Assembly: GCF_030378165.1 (NCBI RefSeq)
Contig: NZ_CP119766.1
Location: forward strand, 5,270,001 to 5,334,000
Length of the DNA stretch: 64,000 nt
From: Flavobacterium panacagri
GTDB lineage: Bacteria > Bacteroidota > Bacteroidia > Flavobacteriales > Flavobacteriaceae
Direction: 5' to 3'
Shown here: positions 56,155-64,000 of the stretch, in pieces
Position numbering within the stretch: position 1 is the stretch's first letter
How the letters are laid out: each line of letters begins with the position of its first letter
Translations under genes and position numbers: made by a program
Notes under the pieces: model-generated
The model's database searches: none
What the model was told of the DNA's origin: nothing
Seen by the model: the letters and a program-made list of their open reading frames with translations, nothing else

Positions 56155-56958
56155 CTATAATTTATAATGGTTCATTAACATTTTCTCATAAACTTTATCT
56201 GGAAGCGCGCGTTTTAAAACAATCGAAAACTTTTGCATAAAAGCCCCGACTTTGTAATGCACATTTGGCTTTTTAGTTTCAATAATTTTATAAACCGCTT
56301 CTGCCATTTCATTTGGATCACTTCCTGCATCAACATGATCATTCATAGTTGCCAAAATACCGCCATAAACCTTTTCATAAGCCGAATCTTTAATCACTGG
56401 TGCATGATAACGTCCTGCCGCAATATTAGTTGCAAAATCTCCAGGCGCTACATTGGTAATTTCAATACCAAAAGATTTTACTTCCATTCTCAAAGCCTCA
56501 GTAATCAATTCCAAAGCTCCTTTTGATGCCGAATAAACGCTTCTATATGGAAGTCCCATATAACCAGCAATAGAAGTAATATTGATAATCAAACCTGAAT
56601 TTTGTTTACGCATTTGCGGTAAAGCAGCCTTCATAACTTCAATCGGGCCAAAGAAATTTGTCTCAAAATTATTTCGGATTTCTTCCGTTGGAATTTCTTC
56701 CAAAGGCCCAGTAATACCAACTCCAGCATTATTGATTACGATATCTAATTTGCCAGAAGTTTCAATAATTTTAGAAATAGCATTTTGAATCGATTCCGAA
56801 TTTCTAACATCCAAAGCAACCAAAGGAAAAACAGAATTTAATACTTTCTCAGGATTTCTGCTTGTACCGTACACAACGAAACCTTTTTGATGTAAAAATT
56901 CACCAATAGATTTTCCAATTCCAGATGATCCTCCAGTAATTAAAACGACTTTATTCAT
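56155..56958 (-). CDS. Short-chain dehydrogenase/reductase (SDR)
   Basis: The 267-residue product has the classical SDR motifs. They are TGxxxGIG in VVLITGGSSGIGKSIGEFL, NNAGVGITG, and the catalytic Ser-Tyr-Lys set in INITSIAGYMGLPYRSVYSA plus SKGAL. It would oxidise or reduce a hydroxyl or ketone with NAD(P)H. The C-terminus (residues about 235-267, KFSIVLKRALPDKVYEKMLM) suggests a lipid-like substrate, but that is uncertain. It precedes the small coiled-coil membrane protein by four bases. Confidence 0.92.
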   Translation of the reverse strand: MNKVVLITGGSSGIGKSIGEFLHQKGFVVYGTSRNPEKVLNSVFPLVALDVRNSESIQNAISKIIETSGKLDIVINNAGVGITGPLEEIPTEEIRNNFETNFFGPIEVMKAALPQMRKQNSGLIINITSIAGYMGLPYRSVYSASKGALELITEALRMEVKSFGIEITNVAPGDFATNIAAGRYHAPVIKDSAYEKVYGGILATMNDHVDAGSDPNEMAEAVYKIIETKKPNVHYKVGAFMQKFSIVLKRALPDKVYEKMLMNHYKL

Positions 56959-57071
56959 TTTTTAAGTTATGAGTTTTTGGGTTATGAGTTATAAGTTTTG
57001 GGAATTCGGCTTATTTTGAGTTACACTCAACTTCTAACCAACACCCCTCTAACTTCAGCTAGGGTAAAAAT

Positions 57072-57096
57072 AAAAAAATCCTCCTAAAAGGAAGAT
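57072..57096 (-). terminator. Terminator of the SRP RNA gene
   Basis: ATCCTCCT (57078-57085) pairs with AGGAAGAT (57089-57096) with one mismatch. Seven T follow on the minus strand (57078-57072). It is 28 bases past the SRP RNA 3' end. Confidence 0.7.
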
Positions 57097-57123
57097 TACA
57101 AATTAAATTAATTCTAAAAAAAA

Positions 57124-57218
57124 TGGCAAGCGACCTACATCGCACCGCTCAACCGCGTACCCTTGCTATGTTCCCATCCTGGGGGAGTCTGCAGGAGCTG
57201 GTCGTGTAGGACTTGCCG
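57124..57218 (-). ncRNA. ffs: Signal recognition particle RNA (small bacterial type)
   Basis: On the minus strand the RNA begins GGCAAGTCCTACACGACC and ends GATGTAGGTCGCTTGCC, so the ends pair in a long helix. The apical part reads CCCAGGATGGGAACATAGCA, with the GGAA tetraloop and the AGCA internal loop that bind Ffh. About 95 nt is the expected 4.5S size, without an Alu domain. It guides nascent membrane proteins to the translocon. The rest of the 348-base gap 56959-57306 holds tandem TTATGAG words and the terminator. Confidence 0.9.
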
Positions 57219-57306
57219 GTGCAAATATACAACCTTTTTATATTTTTGCAAGAGCTTTGCTGCTATAAAAATATCATCGTATATTGCATTATTCAAATTT
57301 TAAACT

Positions 57307-58359
57307 ATGAAAAAACATAACTTCCTAGGTGTCATTTTATTAGGAATCACATTAATTGGGTGCGGAGATAAAAATAAAACTGAAAATTCTTTATTTACTA
57401 TCGATGATTCTGCTTTTCCAGCACATTTTACGCAAAAAGAAGCGCTTACAATCGGAATTTTAAACCCAAAATCTAAAGAAATTGACAGTGTTGCCTACTT
57501 CATAAATGACAAAAGAGTTGGAGGCACAAAAGGTTCTCAAGAATTTAGATTTGAATTAATAGATCAAAAATTAGGTTATCAATACTTAAAAGCTACTGTC
57601 TACTTTGATGGAAATTCTTCTGATGCTACTAAAAGAATCGAAGTAGTCTCTGATGTACAGCCAAAAGCATTAAAGTATAAATTGGTTAATACTTATCCAC
57701 ACGACAAAAAGGCTTTTACTGAAGGTTTTGAATTTTATAATGACACTTTATATGAAAGCACTGGACAAGAGGGAGCTTCCTTCATTAAAAAATACGATTA
57801 TAAAACGGGTAAAGTTTTTAAACAAATCGATCTTGACCAGCAATACTTTGGAGAAGGAATAACTTTTATAAACGGTAAATTATTTCAATTAACTTATAAA
57901 AACAAAAAAGGTTTTATCTATGATGCCAAAACATTAAAACTGGAAAAAACTTTTGACTATGAAAAAGATATAGAAGGCTGGGGAATGACAAACGACGGCA
58001 AATACATTTACCAAACTGACGGAACGGAAAAAATTTGGAAAGTAGATCCTGCAACTCAAAAAATGATTGATTATATTAACGTTTATTCAGGAGATTCAAA
58101 AATCAAACAAGTCAATGAAATTGAATGGATTAACGGGAAAATTTATGCAAACGTATGGTTTAAAGATGCAATCGCTGTTGTAAATCCTGCAAATGGAGCT
58201 GTTGAAGGAATTTTAAATCTATCAGACCTGCGCAAATCGATGAACGACATCACAAAAGACGATGTTTTAAATGGAATTGCTTACAATCCTAAAACTAAAA
58301 CTATTTTTGTAACAGGTAAAAACTGGAGCAAAATGTTTGAAATAACAGTTACAGAATAA
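57307..58359 (+). CDS. Glutaminyl-peptide cyclotransferase lipoprotein
   Basis: The 350-residue product starts with a lipoprotein signal (ending LIGCG). The first 100 residues form an Ig-like or beta region. A beta-propeller of the glutamine cyclotransferase (Glu_cyclase_2) family follows from about 110: NTYPHDKKAFTEGFEFYNDT, FGEGITFINGKLFQLTYKNK and INEIEWINGKIYANVW-like strands. It converts N-terminal Gln to pyroglutamate on exported proteins. Such enzymes matter in T9SS bacteria, where many cargo proteins begin with Gln after signal cleavage. Confidence 0.9.
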   Translation: MKKHNFLGVILLGITLIGCGDKNKTENSLFTIDDSAFPAHFTQKEALTIGILNPKSKEIDSVAYFINDKRVGGTKGSQEFRFELIDQKLGYQYLKATVYFDGNSSDATKRIEVVSDVQPKALKYKLVNTYPHDKKAFTEGFEFYNDTLYESTGQEGASFIKKYDYKTGKVFKQIDLDQQYFGEGITFINGKLFQLTYKNKKGFIYDAKTLKLEKTFDYEKDIEGWGMTNDGKYIYQTDGTEKIWKVDPATQKMIDYINVYSGDSKIKQVNEIEWINGKIYANVWFKDAIAVVNPANGAVEGILNLSDLRKSMNDITKDDVLNGIAYNPKTKTIFVTGKNWSKMFEITVTE

Positions 58360-58382
58360 ATCAAAAACAAAAAATCAAAAAC

Positions 58383-58433
58383 ACGAATTTCACAGATTAC
58401 ACGAATTAGTTCGTGATAATTTGTGAAATTTGT
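58383..58433. repeat. Intergenic imperfect inverted repeat (ACGAATTTCACA type)
   Basis: ACGAATTTCACAGATTACAC at the left pairs imperfectly with the right part ending TAATTTGTGAAATTTGT. The shape is a long AT-rich hairpin of about 51 bases. It lies between the cyclotransferase and hutI genes, where it may act as a weak terminator. Confidence 0.6.
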
Positions 58434-58454
58434 ATTTTATAACAATACTTACAA

Positions 58455-59693
58455 ATGATTACTTTAATCAAAAACATACAAGAACTACTTCAGGTACGTG
58501 AAACTTCAGTTAATAAAGTTTCTGGAGCAGAAATGGCAGAACTTCCAACCATCAAAAATGCTTTCTTAATTTTAGAAGACAATCTTATTGCAGATTTCGG
58601 ATCAATGGAAAATCTTCCTGAAACTAAAGCAGACAAAATAATTGATGCAACTGGAAAAGTAGTTCTCCCCTCCTGGTGTGACAGTCATACGCATATTGTA
58701 TACGCAGGAAATCGTGAACAGGAATTTGTAGACCGCATTAACGGATTATCTTATGAAGAAATTGCCAATCGTGGAGGCGGTATTTTAAATTCGGCTAAAA
58801 AATTAAATGAAACTCCTGAAGAAGAAATCTACGAACAATCGAAAATTCGTTTAGAAGAAGTCATGCATTTAGGAACTGGAGCTGTTGAAATAAAATCGGG
58901 TTACGGTTTAACTGTTGATGGCGAACTCAAAATGCTTCGTGTTATTAAAAGACTTTCAGAAAACTATCCTGTAGCAATAAAAGCAACTTTTCTTGGAGCG
59001 CATGCTTTTCCAACTCATTATAAAGAAAACAAAGCAGGATATCTGGACGAAATCATAACTAAAATGCTTCCAGAAATTTCTAAAAACCAGCTTGCTGATT
59101 ATGTTGATATATTCTGCGAAAGCGGTTATTTTTCAGTAGAAGAAACTGAAAAAATAATGGAAGCTGGAATCGCATTTGGATTAAAACCGAAAATTCATGT
59201 CAATCAATTCAACTCTATCGGTGGTATTCAGGCTGGGGTTAAATTTAATGCACTTTCTGTCGATCATTTAGAAATTATGAACGCTGAAGATATTGAAGCC
59301 TTAAAAGGAACCGAAACGATGCCTGTAGCTTTACCTTCCTGCTCTTACTTTTTAAGCATTCCGTACACGCCGGCACGTGAAATGATCAAAGCGGGTTTAC
59401 CTATAGCATTAGCCACAGATTTTAATCCTGGTTCTACTCCATCTGGAAATATGAATTTTGTTGTTGCTACAGCCTGTATCAAAATGAAAATGACACCAGA
59501 AGAAGCTATCAACGCCGCGACAATAAACGGCGCTTATGCCATGGGACTTTCAGAAACACACGGAAGCATTACAAAAGGTAAAAAAGCGAACTTGATCTTG
59601 ACAAAACCTATTTCTTCCTTTTATCAGATTCCATACGCTTTTGGAAGCAATTTAATTGAATCGGTTTTTATTGAAGGAAAAATTCTAACCTAA
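58455..59693 (+). CDS. hutI: Imidazolonepropionase
   Basis: The 412-residue product is an amidohydrolase with the metal-binding CDSHTHIVYAG. Later His residues occur in LGAHAFPTHYKEN and KPKIHVNQFNSIGG, and an Asp in ATDFNPGSTPSGNM. Length matches HutI. It hydrolyses 4-imidazolone-5-propionate to N-formimidoyl-glutamate, the third step of histidine degradation. Its product is the substrate of HutG, encoded further right at 60747. Confidence 0.95.
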   Translation: MITLIKNIQELLQVRETSVNKVSGAEMAELPTIKNAFLILEDNLIADFGSMENLPETKADKIIDATGKVVLPSWCDSHTHIVYAGNREQEFVDRINGLSYEEIANRGGGILNSAKKLNETPEEEIYEQSKIRLEEVMHLGTGAVEIKSGYGLTVDGELKMLRVIKRLSENYPVAIKATFLGAHAFPTHYKENKAGYLDEIITKMLPEISKNQLADYVDIFCESGYFSVEETEKIMEAGIAFGLKPKIHVNQFNSIGGIQAGVKFNALSVDHLEIMNAEDIEALKGTETMPVALPSCSYFLSIPYTPAREMIKAGLPIALATDFNPGSTPSGNMNFVVATACIKMKMTPEEAINAATINGAYAMGLSETHGSITKGKKANLILTKPISSFYQIPYAFGSNLIESVFIEGKILT

Positions 59694-59703
59694 CAATAAT
59701 CCA

Positions 59704-59735
59704 TAAAAAAAGGTCTGTGAAATGCACAGACCTTT
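59704..59735 (-). terminator. Terminator between hutI and the coiled-coil gene
   Basis: AAAGGTCTGTG (59709-59719) pairs perfectly with CACAGACCTTT (59725-59735) around a 5-base loop. The minus strand has a T-run (59710-59705), so it best serves the gene at 59769. It may also stop hutI. Confidence 0.82.
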
Positions 59736-59768
59736 AATATCTAAGTGGTATTTAATCCCTTTGGCAGC

Positions 59769-60647
59769 TTATCTTAAGCTGAAACTAGTTTTAGAAACTA
59801 ATTCATCATTATCAAAAACATTGATAAAGTAAGTTCCTTTAGCGAAATCTTTTCCTGGTAAATCTTGTACAACATTTACAGATTTGTTTTCGTATTGTAC
59901 GGTAGTTTTAAAACTGTAAGTTAATGTGTTATCACCAAAATTTTCAGTTTTCTTATCTCCTAAAACATTATTTTTAGCGTCGATAACTTGTACATAATAC
60001 GTTTTGTCACCAGATTTTGCAATTTGATTCTCAGCAATTGTAAAACTTACTTTTAAAACATCAGCACGGCTAGCTTTATCAGTTTCAATTTGTTTTCCTG
60101 AGCTTCTTAATTTGTAAGCTGCAGTTTTTGTGTTCAAAATAGATAATTTAGAACCTCTTTCTACTGTTTTAGCTAACTCTTCGTTTTGACCAACTAATAC
60201 TTCGTTGTATTTTTTAGATTCTCCTAAAACCACAATTGTACTATCTCTTTGAGTAGTTAAAACACCATTTTGTTTTTTCAACTCATCATTTTCAGCAACC
60301 AAAGTTTTCATTTTGCTCTGCATTGCCTGAACTTGAGATCTGTATTTAGAAACATCTCCTTTAGACTTATTTAAATCATCCATTAAAGCAACTACTTTAT
60401 CTCTTTCTTGGATTAATTCGTCAGACATAGAAGTATTTTCTGCAATTGCAGCATCATAAGTAGCTTTTAACTCCTGTAAATCTTTCATTACAGATTCTTT
60501 CTCTGTCAAAGTTGTGGTAAGTTCCGTTTTAACTACCTCTGTATCAGAAGATAATTTAAAAATATACACTAAGCTACCAATCAGTAGGACTGCTAAAACT
60601 GCGATTATCGCTTTTAGACTTGAATTGTTGTTCTTTGGGTTTTCCAT
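59769..60647 (-). CDS. Membrane-anchored coiled-coil protein
   Basis: ATG at 60647 (MENPKNNNSSLKAIIAVLAV) gives 292 residues; an upstream start at 60674 is less likely. One helix (about 11-29) precedes a long coiled coil (about 35-165: EKESVMKDLQELKATYDAAI, VSKYRSQVQAMQSKMKTLVA). A beta-rich C-terminal domain (190-292) contains YYVQVIDAKNNVLGDKK. The topology is a periplasmic coiled coil from the inner membrane. Function is unknown. It lies between hutI and hutG but on the opposite strand. Confidence 0.82.
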   Translation of the reverse strand: MENPKNNNSSLKAIIAVLAVLLIGSLVYIFKLSSDTEVVKTELTTTLTEKESVMKDLQELKATYDAAIAENTSMSDELIQERDKVVALMDDLNKSKGDVSKYRSQVQAMQSKMKTLVAENDELKKQNGVLTTQRDSTIVVLGESKKYNEVLVGQNEELAKTVERGSKLSILNTKTAAYKLRSSGKQIETDKASRADVLKVSFTIAENQIAKSGDKTYYVQVIDAKNNVLGDKKTENFGDNTLTYSFKTTVQYENKSVNVVQDLPGKDFAKGTYFINVFDNDELVSKTSFSLR

Positions 60648-60671
60648 ATTTAAAAAAATTTTCTTTAATAA

Positions 60672-60679
60672 CAAATTTA
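60672..60679 (-). promoter_or_regulatory. -7 element TAAATTTG for the coiled-coil gene
   Basis: On the minus strand TAAATTTG fits TAnnTTTG exactly, 24 bases before the ATG at 60647. Confidence 0.55.
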
Positions 60680-60721
60680 AGAATTAATATAAGGTAATAA
60701 CGTAAGTTTCTACAATTATAT

Positions 60722-60729
60722 TATTTTTG
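60722..60729 (+). promoter_or_regulatory. -7 element TATTTTTG for hutG
   Basis: TATTTTTG matches TAnnTTTG and lies 17 bases before the hutG ATG, giving a very short leader. Confidence 0.5.
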
Positions 60730-60746
60730 GAAAATAAATTTTTTTA

Positions 60747-61784
60747 ATGGAGAAATTAATCCCTTTCACTATAAATGATTTAGCAAAAGTCACAAATCAT
60801 CGAAGCGGTGAATTAAAGTTTGGAGAAAAAATGATTGTCATCCCCCCAGGAGCCGACAAAGTTAATTTCCTAAAAGAAAGTGAAGCTAAATATGTCCTTC
60901 TTGGAATTCCAGAAGATATTGGTGTTCGTGCCAATTATGGAAGACCTGGAGCAGCTTCAGCATGGCAGTCTGCTATAAAAAGTATTGCCAACATTCAGCA
61001 CAATCGATTTTGCAAAGGAAGCAACATTATCATTTTAGGACACATTAATGTCGCTGATGAAATGCGCGAAGTCGAGAATCTTGATTTTAACGATATTGAT
61101 GATCGTTCCAAATTAAGCCAGCTGGTTGAAAAAATAGACAAAGAAGTTTCTCATATAATTTTTACTATAATTAAAGCTGGAAAAACTCCAATTATCATAG
61201 GCGGAGGCCATAACAATGCTTATGGAAATATCAAAGGAGCTGCTTTAGCAAAAGGAAAACCTGTAAACGCCGTTAATTTTGATGCACATTCTGATTTTAG
61301 AATTTTAGAAGGAAGGCATAGCGGTAACGGATTCTCTTATGCTTACGAAGAAGGTTTTTTAAAAAAATACTTCATTTTTGGGCTTCATGAAAACTATACT
61401 TCAAAAAGCGTTTTAGACATCATTAAAAAACTCGAAGATCGAGTTCGCTACAACACTTATGATAGCGTCAATATTAGAAAAGAAAAAGACTTTAACAGAG
61501 AAATGATTACTGCTCTGGATTTTATTAAAAATGATGCTTTCGGAATTGAAATTGACTTAGATGCTATTCCAAATATTGCCAGCAGTGCTATGACCATCAG
61601 TGGTTTTTCTGTTGAAGAATTGAGACAATTTGTTTCTTTTTTCGGAGAACATAAAAACGCCGCTTATCTTCATATCTGCGAAGGAGCACCTGATCTAGAC
61701 AATGCTCCAAATAATAATTTAATTGGAAAATTAATTGGTTATTTAGTGACTGATTTTATAAAAGCAAACATAGAACAAGACTAA
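60747..61784 (+). CDS. hutG: Formimidoylglutamase (arginase/agmatinase family)
   Basis: The 345-residue product has the binuclear manganese motifs of ureohydrolases: IIIGGGHNNAYGN, NFDAHSDFRIL and GIEIDLDAIPN. It would split N-formimidoyl-glutamate into glutamate and formamide, the last step of histidine degradation. The adjacent hutI makes this assignment much more likely than arginase or agmatinase. hutH and hutU are not in the window. The gene has its own promoter-like element. Confidence 0.87.
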   Translation: MEKLIPFTINDLAKVTNHRSGELKFGEKMIVIPPGADKVNFLKESEAKYVLLGIPEDIGVRANYGRPGAASAWQSAIKSIANIQHNRFCKGSNIIILGHINVADEMREVENLDFNDIDDRSKLSQLVEKIDKEVSHIIFTIIKAGKTPIIIGGGHNNAYGNIKGAALAKGKPVNAVNFDAHSDFRILEGRHSGNGFSYAYEEGFLKKYFIFGLHENYTSKSVLDIIKKLEDRVRYNTYDSVNIRKEKDFNREMITALDFIKNDAFGIEIDLDAIPNIASSAMTISGFSVEELRQFVSFFGEHKNAAYLHICEGAPDLDNAPNNNLIGKLIGYLVTDFIKANIEQD

Positions 61785-61865
61785 TTAGCAGATTTATTAA
61801 ACTTACAAACAAAGTGGTTTTGCCAAATAAAAGCCAATTCAAATAAACCATTGGCCGAATAAAAC

Positions 61866-61873
61866 TATCTTTG
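61866..61873 (+). promoter_or_regulatory. -7 element TATCTTTG for the RNA helicase
   Basis: TATCTTTG matches TAnnTTTG exactly, 45 bases before the ATG at 61919. The remaining leader includes CACCTATAGCTAAAATACTT, without a strong hairpin. Confidence 0.55.
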
Positions 61874-61918
61874 CACGTCATTTTAGCACCTATAGCTAAA
61901 ATACTTAATATATAAGAT

Positions 61919-63166
61919 ATGTTATTCGAAGATTTATCACTTTCAAAAAGTATACAAAGAGCCGTATTTGAAGAAGGCTATTTAAATCCGACTCCCATTC
62001 AGGAAAAATCTATTCCTGTTGTTTTAGAAGGCCGTGATTTAATTGGCTGTGCGCAGACAGGAACAGGAAAAACGGCGGCATTTGCCATCCCTATTATACA
62101 TCAATTACATCGAATCGTAGGCTCATCAAAAAAAGCGAAACAAATTCGTGCGCTTGTAGTTACACCTACACGTGAATTAGCAGTTCAAATCGGACAGAGC
62201 TTTGACACTTATGCCAAATATACCAATTTAACACAATTGACTATTTTTGGTGGCGTTTCACAAAATCCTCAAGTTGACACTTTAAAAAATGGAGTTGATA
62301 TTTTGGTAGCTACTCCCGGTCGTTTACTTGATCTTCATAAACAAGGTTTCTTAGATTTAAATCATCTGCATACTTTAGTTTTAGACGAAGCCGACCAGAT
62401 GTTGGATATGGGTTTTATAAACGATGTCAAAAAAATTGTAAAACTTACACCAAAAAATAGACAGACACTGCTTTTCTCTGCTACAATGCCAATTGCAATT
62501 CGCGAGCTAGCTGAAATGTTTTTGCAGGATCCAGAAAAAGTAGAAGTTTCTCCAGTTTCGTCAACAGCCGAAAAAGTAGAACAGCGTGTTTATTTTGTTG
62601 ATAAAACCGAGAAAAGAAACTTGCTATACAGCTTAATTAAAGAAGAAAATTTATCAAACGTACTTGTTTTTTCTAGAACAAAACATGGCGCAGATAATGT
62701 TGTAAAAGCGCTTCGTAAAAAAGACATTCCTGCAGAAGCAATTCACGGAGATAAATCTCAAAATGCCAGACAAAGAGTTTTAGATGCTTTTAAAAACAAA
62801 GAAGTTGGCGTTTTAGTTGCAACAGATATTGCTGCACGAGGAATTGACATTGAACAATTGCCTTACGTAATCAATTTTGATCTTCCGAACATTCCAGAAA
62901 CTTATGTACACCGTATTGGCCGTACAGGTCGCGCAGGTAATGGCGGAATTGCAATTTCTTTTTGCGGTAAAGATGAATTACCTTATTGGAAAGACATTCA
63001 GAAATTAATAAAGGTCGATGTAAAAACAATTTCAGACCATCCGTATCAATGGCATTCAGGAAGTCCTGAAGCTGGAGAAAAACCTAAAAGTTCAAACAGA
63101 AGCGGTGGTGCTCATAAATCGAGAAAATCCAATTCTTCTAAGAAAAATAAAAAGCGCTGGTACTAA
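61919..63166 (+). CDS. DEAD-box RNA helicase, RhlE-type
   Basis: The 415-residue product carries the complete helicase motif set: Q motif PTPIQEKSIP, motif I AQTGTGKTAAF, Ia PTRELAVQ, Ib TPGRLL, II DEAD (VLDEADQML), III SAT, IV LVFSRTKHG, V ATDIAARGID, VI HRIGRTGRAG. A basic tail rich in Ser and Lys (RKSNSSKKNKKRW) follows. It unwinds RNA, probably in ribosome assembly or mRNA decay at low temperature. Its stop lies inside a terminator stem-loop. Confidence 0.95.
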   Translation: MLFEDLSLSKSIQRAVFEEGYLNPTPIQEKSIPVVLEGRDLIGCAQTGTGKTAAFAIPIIHQLHRIVGSSKKAKQIRALVVTPTRELAVQIGQSFDTYAKYTNLTQLTIFGGVSQNPQVDTLKNGVDILVATPGRLLDLHKQGFLDLNHLHTLVLDEADQMLDMGFINDVKKIVKLTPKNRQTLLFSATMPIAIRELAEMFLQDPEKVEVSPVSSTAEKVEQRVYFVDKTEKRNLLYSLIKEENLSNVLVFSRTKHGADNVVKALRKKDIPAEAIHGDKSQNARQRVLDAFKNKEVGVLVATDIAARGIDIEQLPYVINFDLPNIPETYVHRIGRTGRAGNGGIAISFCGKDELPYWKDIQKLIKVDVKTISDHPYQWHSGSPEAGEKPKSSNRSGGAHKSRKSNSSKKNKKRWY

Positions 63167-63178
63167 ACAGCGCTTTTT
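63149..63178. terminator. Bidirectional terminator spanning both stop codons
   Basis: AAAAAGCGCTG (63149-63159) pairs perfectly with CAGCGCTTTTT (63168-63178). The 8-base loop GTACTAAA includes the helicase stop (63164-63166) and the opposed kinase stop (63163-63165). T-rich tails occur on both strands, so one hairpin serves two convergent genes. Confidence 0.82.
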
Positions 63179-64000
63179 TCTTTTATTAAGTAATTAATTA
63201 TCTTAAACAATTTAACTGGCTCAAAAGGCTTTATAATAATATCATTCATACCAGACGAAAGTGCTTCATCTGTTATCTCATCTTTATCAAAAGCTGTCAA
63301 AGCCACAATTGGAGTATCTATTCCTGCCAAACGAATTCTTTTTGTAGTTTCAAAACCATTCATCAAAGGCATATTAATATCCATTAAAATCAAGTCAAAG
63401 ACTTCATCTTCTAGAATTTTAAGAGCCGCATAACCATCATCAACTACTTTACAAGCATAATTATTCTTTTCGATAATCTTTTTTGTCACTAGCTGATTAA
63501 TCAAGTTATCTTCTACAACTAAAATCTTATAAATTTCACAAGAAGTCAAATCAACTTCAATCTCATCAATAATACTTTTTGTCTTCGCAAGATCATGCTC
63601 AAACGCAATTTCAAACGAAAATGAAGTCCCTTTTCCCAGATCACTAACCAAAGTAATTGTACTTCCAAAAAGACCTAATAATCTTTTTACAATACTTAGC
63701 CCAAGACCAGTTCCTTGATAATCTTCTTCTTTCCTTCCAACTTGTACAAACTTGTCAAAGATTTTGCTTTGATCCACAATTGCTATTCCAATACCATTAT
63801 CTCGAATCAGGAAATCTAAATAATTCATTTTTCCTTCAACTTTACTCAACTTAACGATTATTTCAACCTGCCCATCTTTAGTAAATTTTAGTGCATTACT
63901 CACCAAATTCATCAAAATCTGTGACAACCTCAGTTTATCTCCAATTAAATATTCTGGAATATCAGGATCAATATCGATCGAGATTCTATTATTATTTTTC
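63163..64000 (-). CDS. Hybrid sensor histidine kinase/response regulator, 3' part
   Basis: The frame stays open to base 64000, so the 5' part lies outside the window. The visible part is the ATP-binding domain (N box LVSNALKFTKDG, G1 DNGIGI, G2 GTGLGLSIVKRLL). A linker and then a receiver domain follow (VVEDNLINQLVTKK, phospho-Asp in LILMDINMPLMNGF, Thr in ALTAF, Lys in IIKPFEPVKLF). Such proteins relay phosphate internally. The sensed signal and output are unknown. It converges on the helicase gene and overlaps it by four bases. Confidence 0.92.
   Translation of the reverse strand, partial: KNNNRISIDIDPDIPEYLIGDKLRLSQILMNLVSNALKFTKDGQVEIIVKLSKVEGKMNYLDFLIRDNGIGIAIVDQSKIFDKFVQVGRKEEDYQGTGLGLSIVKRLLGLFGSTITLVSDLGKGTSFSFEIAFEHDLAKTKSIIDEIEVDLTSCEIYKILVVEDNLINQLVTKKIIEKNNYACKVVDDGYAALKILEDEVFDLILMDINMPLMNGFETTKRIRLAGIDTPIVALTAFDKDEITDEALSSGMNDIIIKPFEPVKLFKIINYLIKEKSAV

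Overview
The window looks like chromosomal DNA from a Flavobacterium-type member of the Bacteroidota. It is AT-rich. Several promoters carry the TAnnTTTG -7 element of this phylum. It encodes a SusC/SusD pair, a gliding-type (type B) C-terminal sorting domain, a PorP/SprF protein, many small lipoproteins and secreted proteins with FGQ/FSQ/AQ signal ends, and AT-rich intergenic palindromes. No insertion sequence, phage, CRISPR array, rRNA or tRNA was recognised. Both ends cut through a sensor-kinase gene.

Layout. 0-2.7 kb: a kinase/OmpR-type regulator pair and two outer-membrane barrel proteins. 2.8-7.5 kb: a small membrane protein, a PanE-like reductase, a dicarboxylate symporter, RNase P RNA, a small conserved protein, and a LysM/BON pair. 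7.6-12.1 kb: unrecognised secreted or membrane proteins plus a TIMP/NTR-like lipoprotein candidate. 12.1-13.9 kb: dnaX, split by an A10 run that contains the heptamer A AAA AAG in the right phase for a -1 frameshift, predicting a 361-residue gamma and a 591-residue tau. 13.9-19.4 kb: a flavodoxin-fold reductase with a Crp/Fnr-type regulator, then a polyphosphate cluster (sixA-like, ppk, ppx). 19.9-29.3 kb: a type IX secretion surface module made of a small secreted protein, a 1935-residue multidomain adhesin with a type B sorting domain, a PorP/SprF protein and an OmpA/PD40 protein. 29.4-35.9 kb: CAP lipoprotein, pdxH, rnz, a STAS-like protein, pyrB, a DUF protein, pyrR and a methyltransferase. 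36-41.4 kb: a DUF418 membrane protein, a 57-residue lipoprotein, a YbiT-type ABC-F ATPase, a TlpA-like protein and a DUF3592 protein.

41.8-54.3 kb is an amino-sugar utilisation locus. A susC-susD-nagB-GH20 unit reads leftward, and a LytS-type kinase, LytTR regulator and FHS-type sugar transporter read rightward. The susC and transporter promoters share an 18-base motif (two 21-base-spaced copies at susC, one at the transporter). At both promoters the outer copy lies exactly 63 nt upstream of a -7-like element, which fits direct control by the neighbouring LytTR regulator. No endochitinase, nagA or kinase lies in the locus. NagB carries a C-terminal PIG-L-type deacetylase domain that could supply the missing deacetylation.

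54.4-64 kb: a TalC-type aldolase/transaldolase, an SDR enzyme, SRP RNA, a glutaminyl cyclase lipoprotein, histidine degradation genes hutI and hutG around a coiled-coil membrane protein, an RhlE-type RNA helicase, and the 3' part of a hybrid histidine kinase.

No wholly new defence or mobile system is evident. The strongest leads are the dnaX recoding site, the LytTR operator set of the amino-sugar locus, and the half-degenerate ABC-F ATPase. All functions are inferred from sequence reading and family knowledge; no database search was run.
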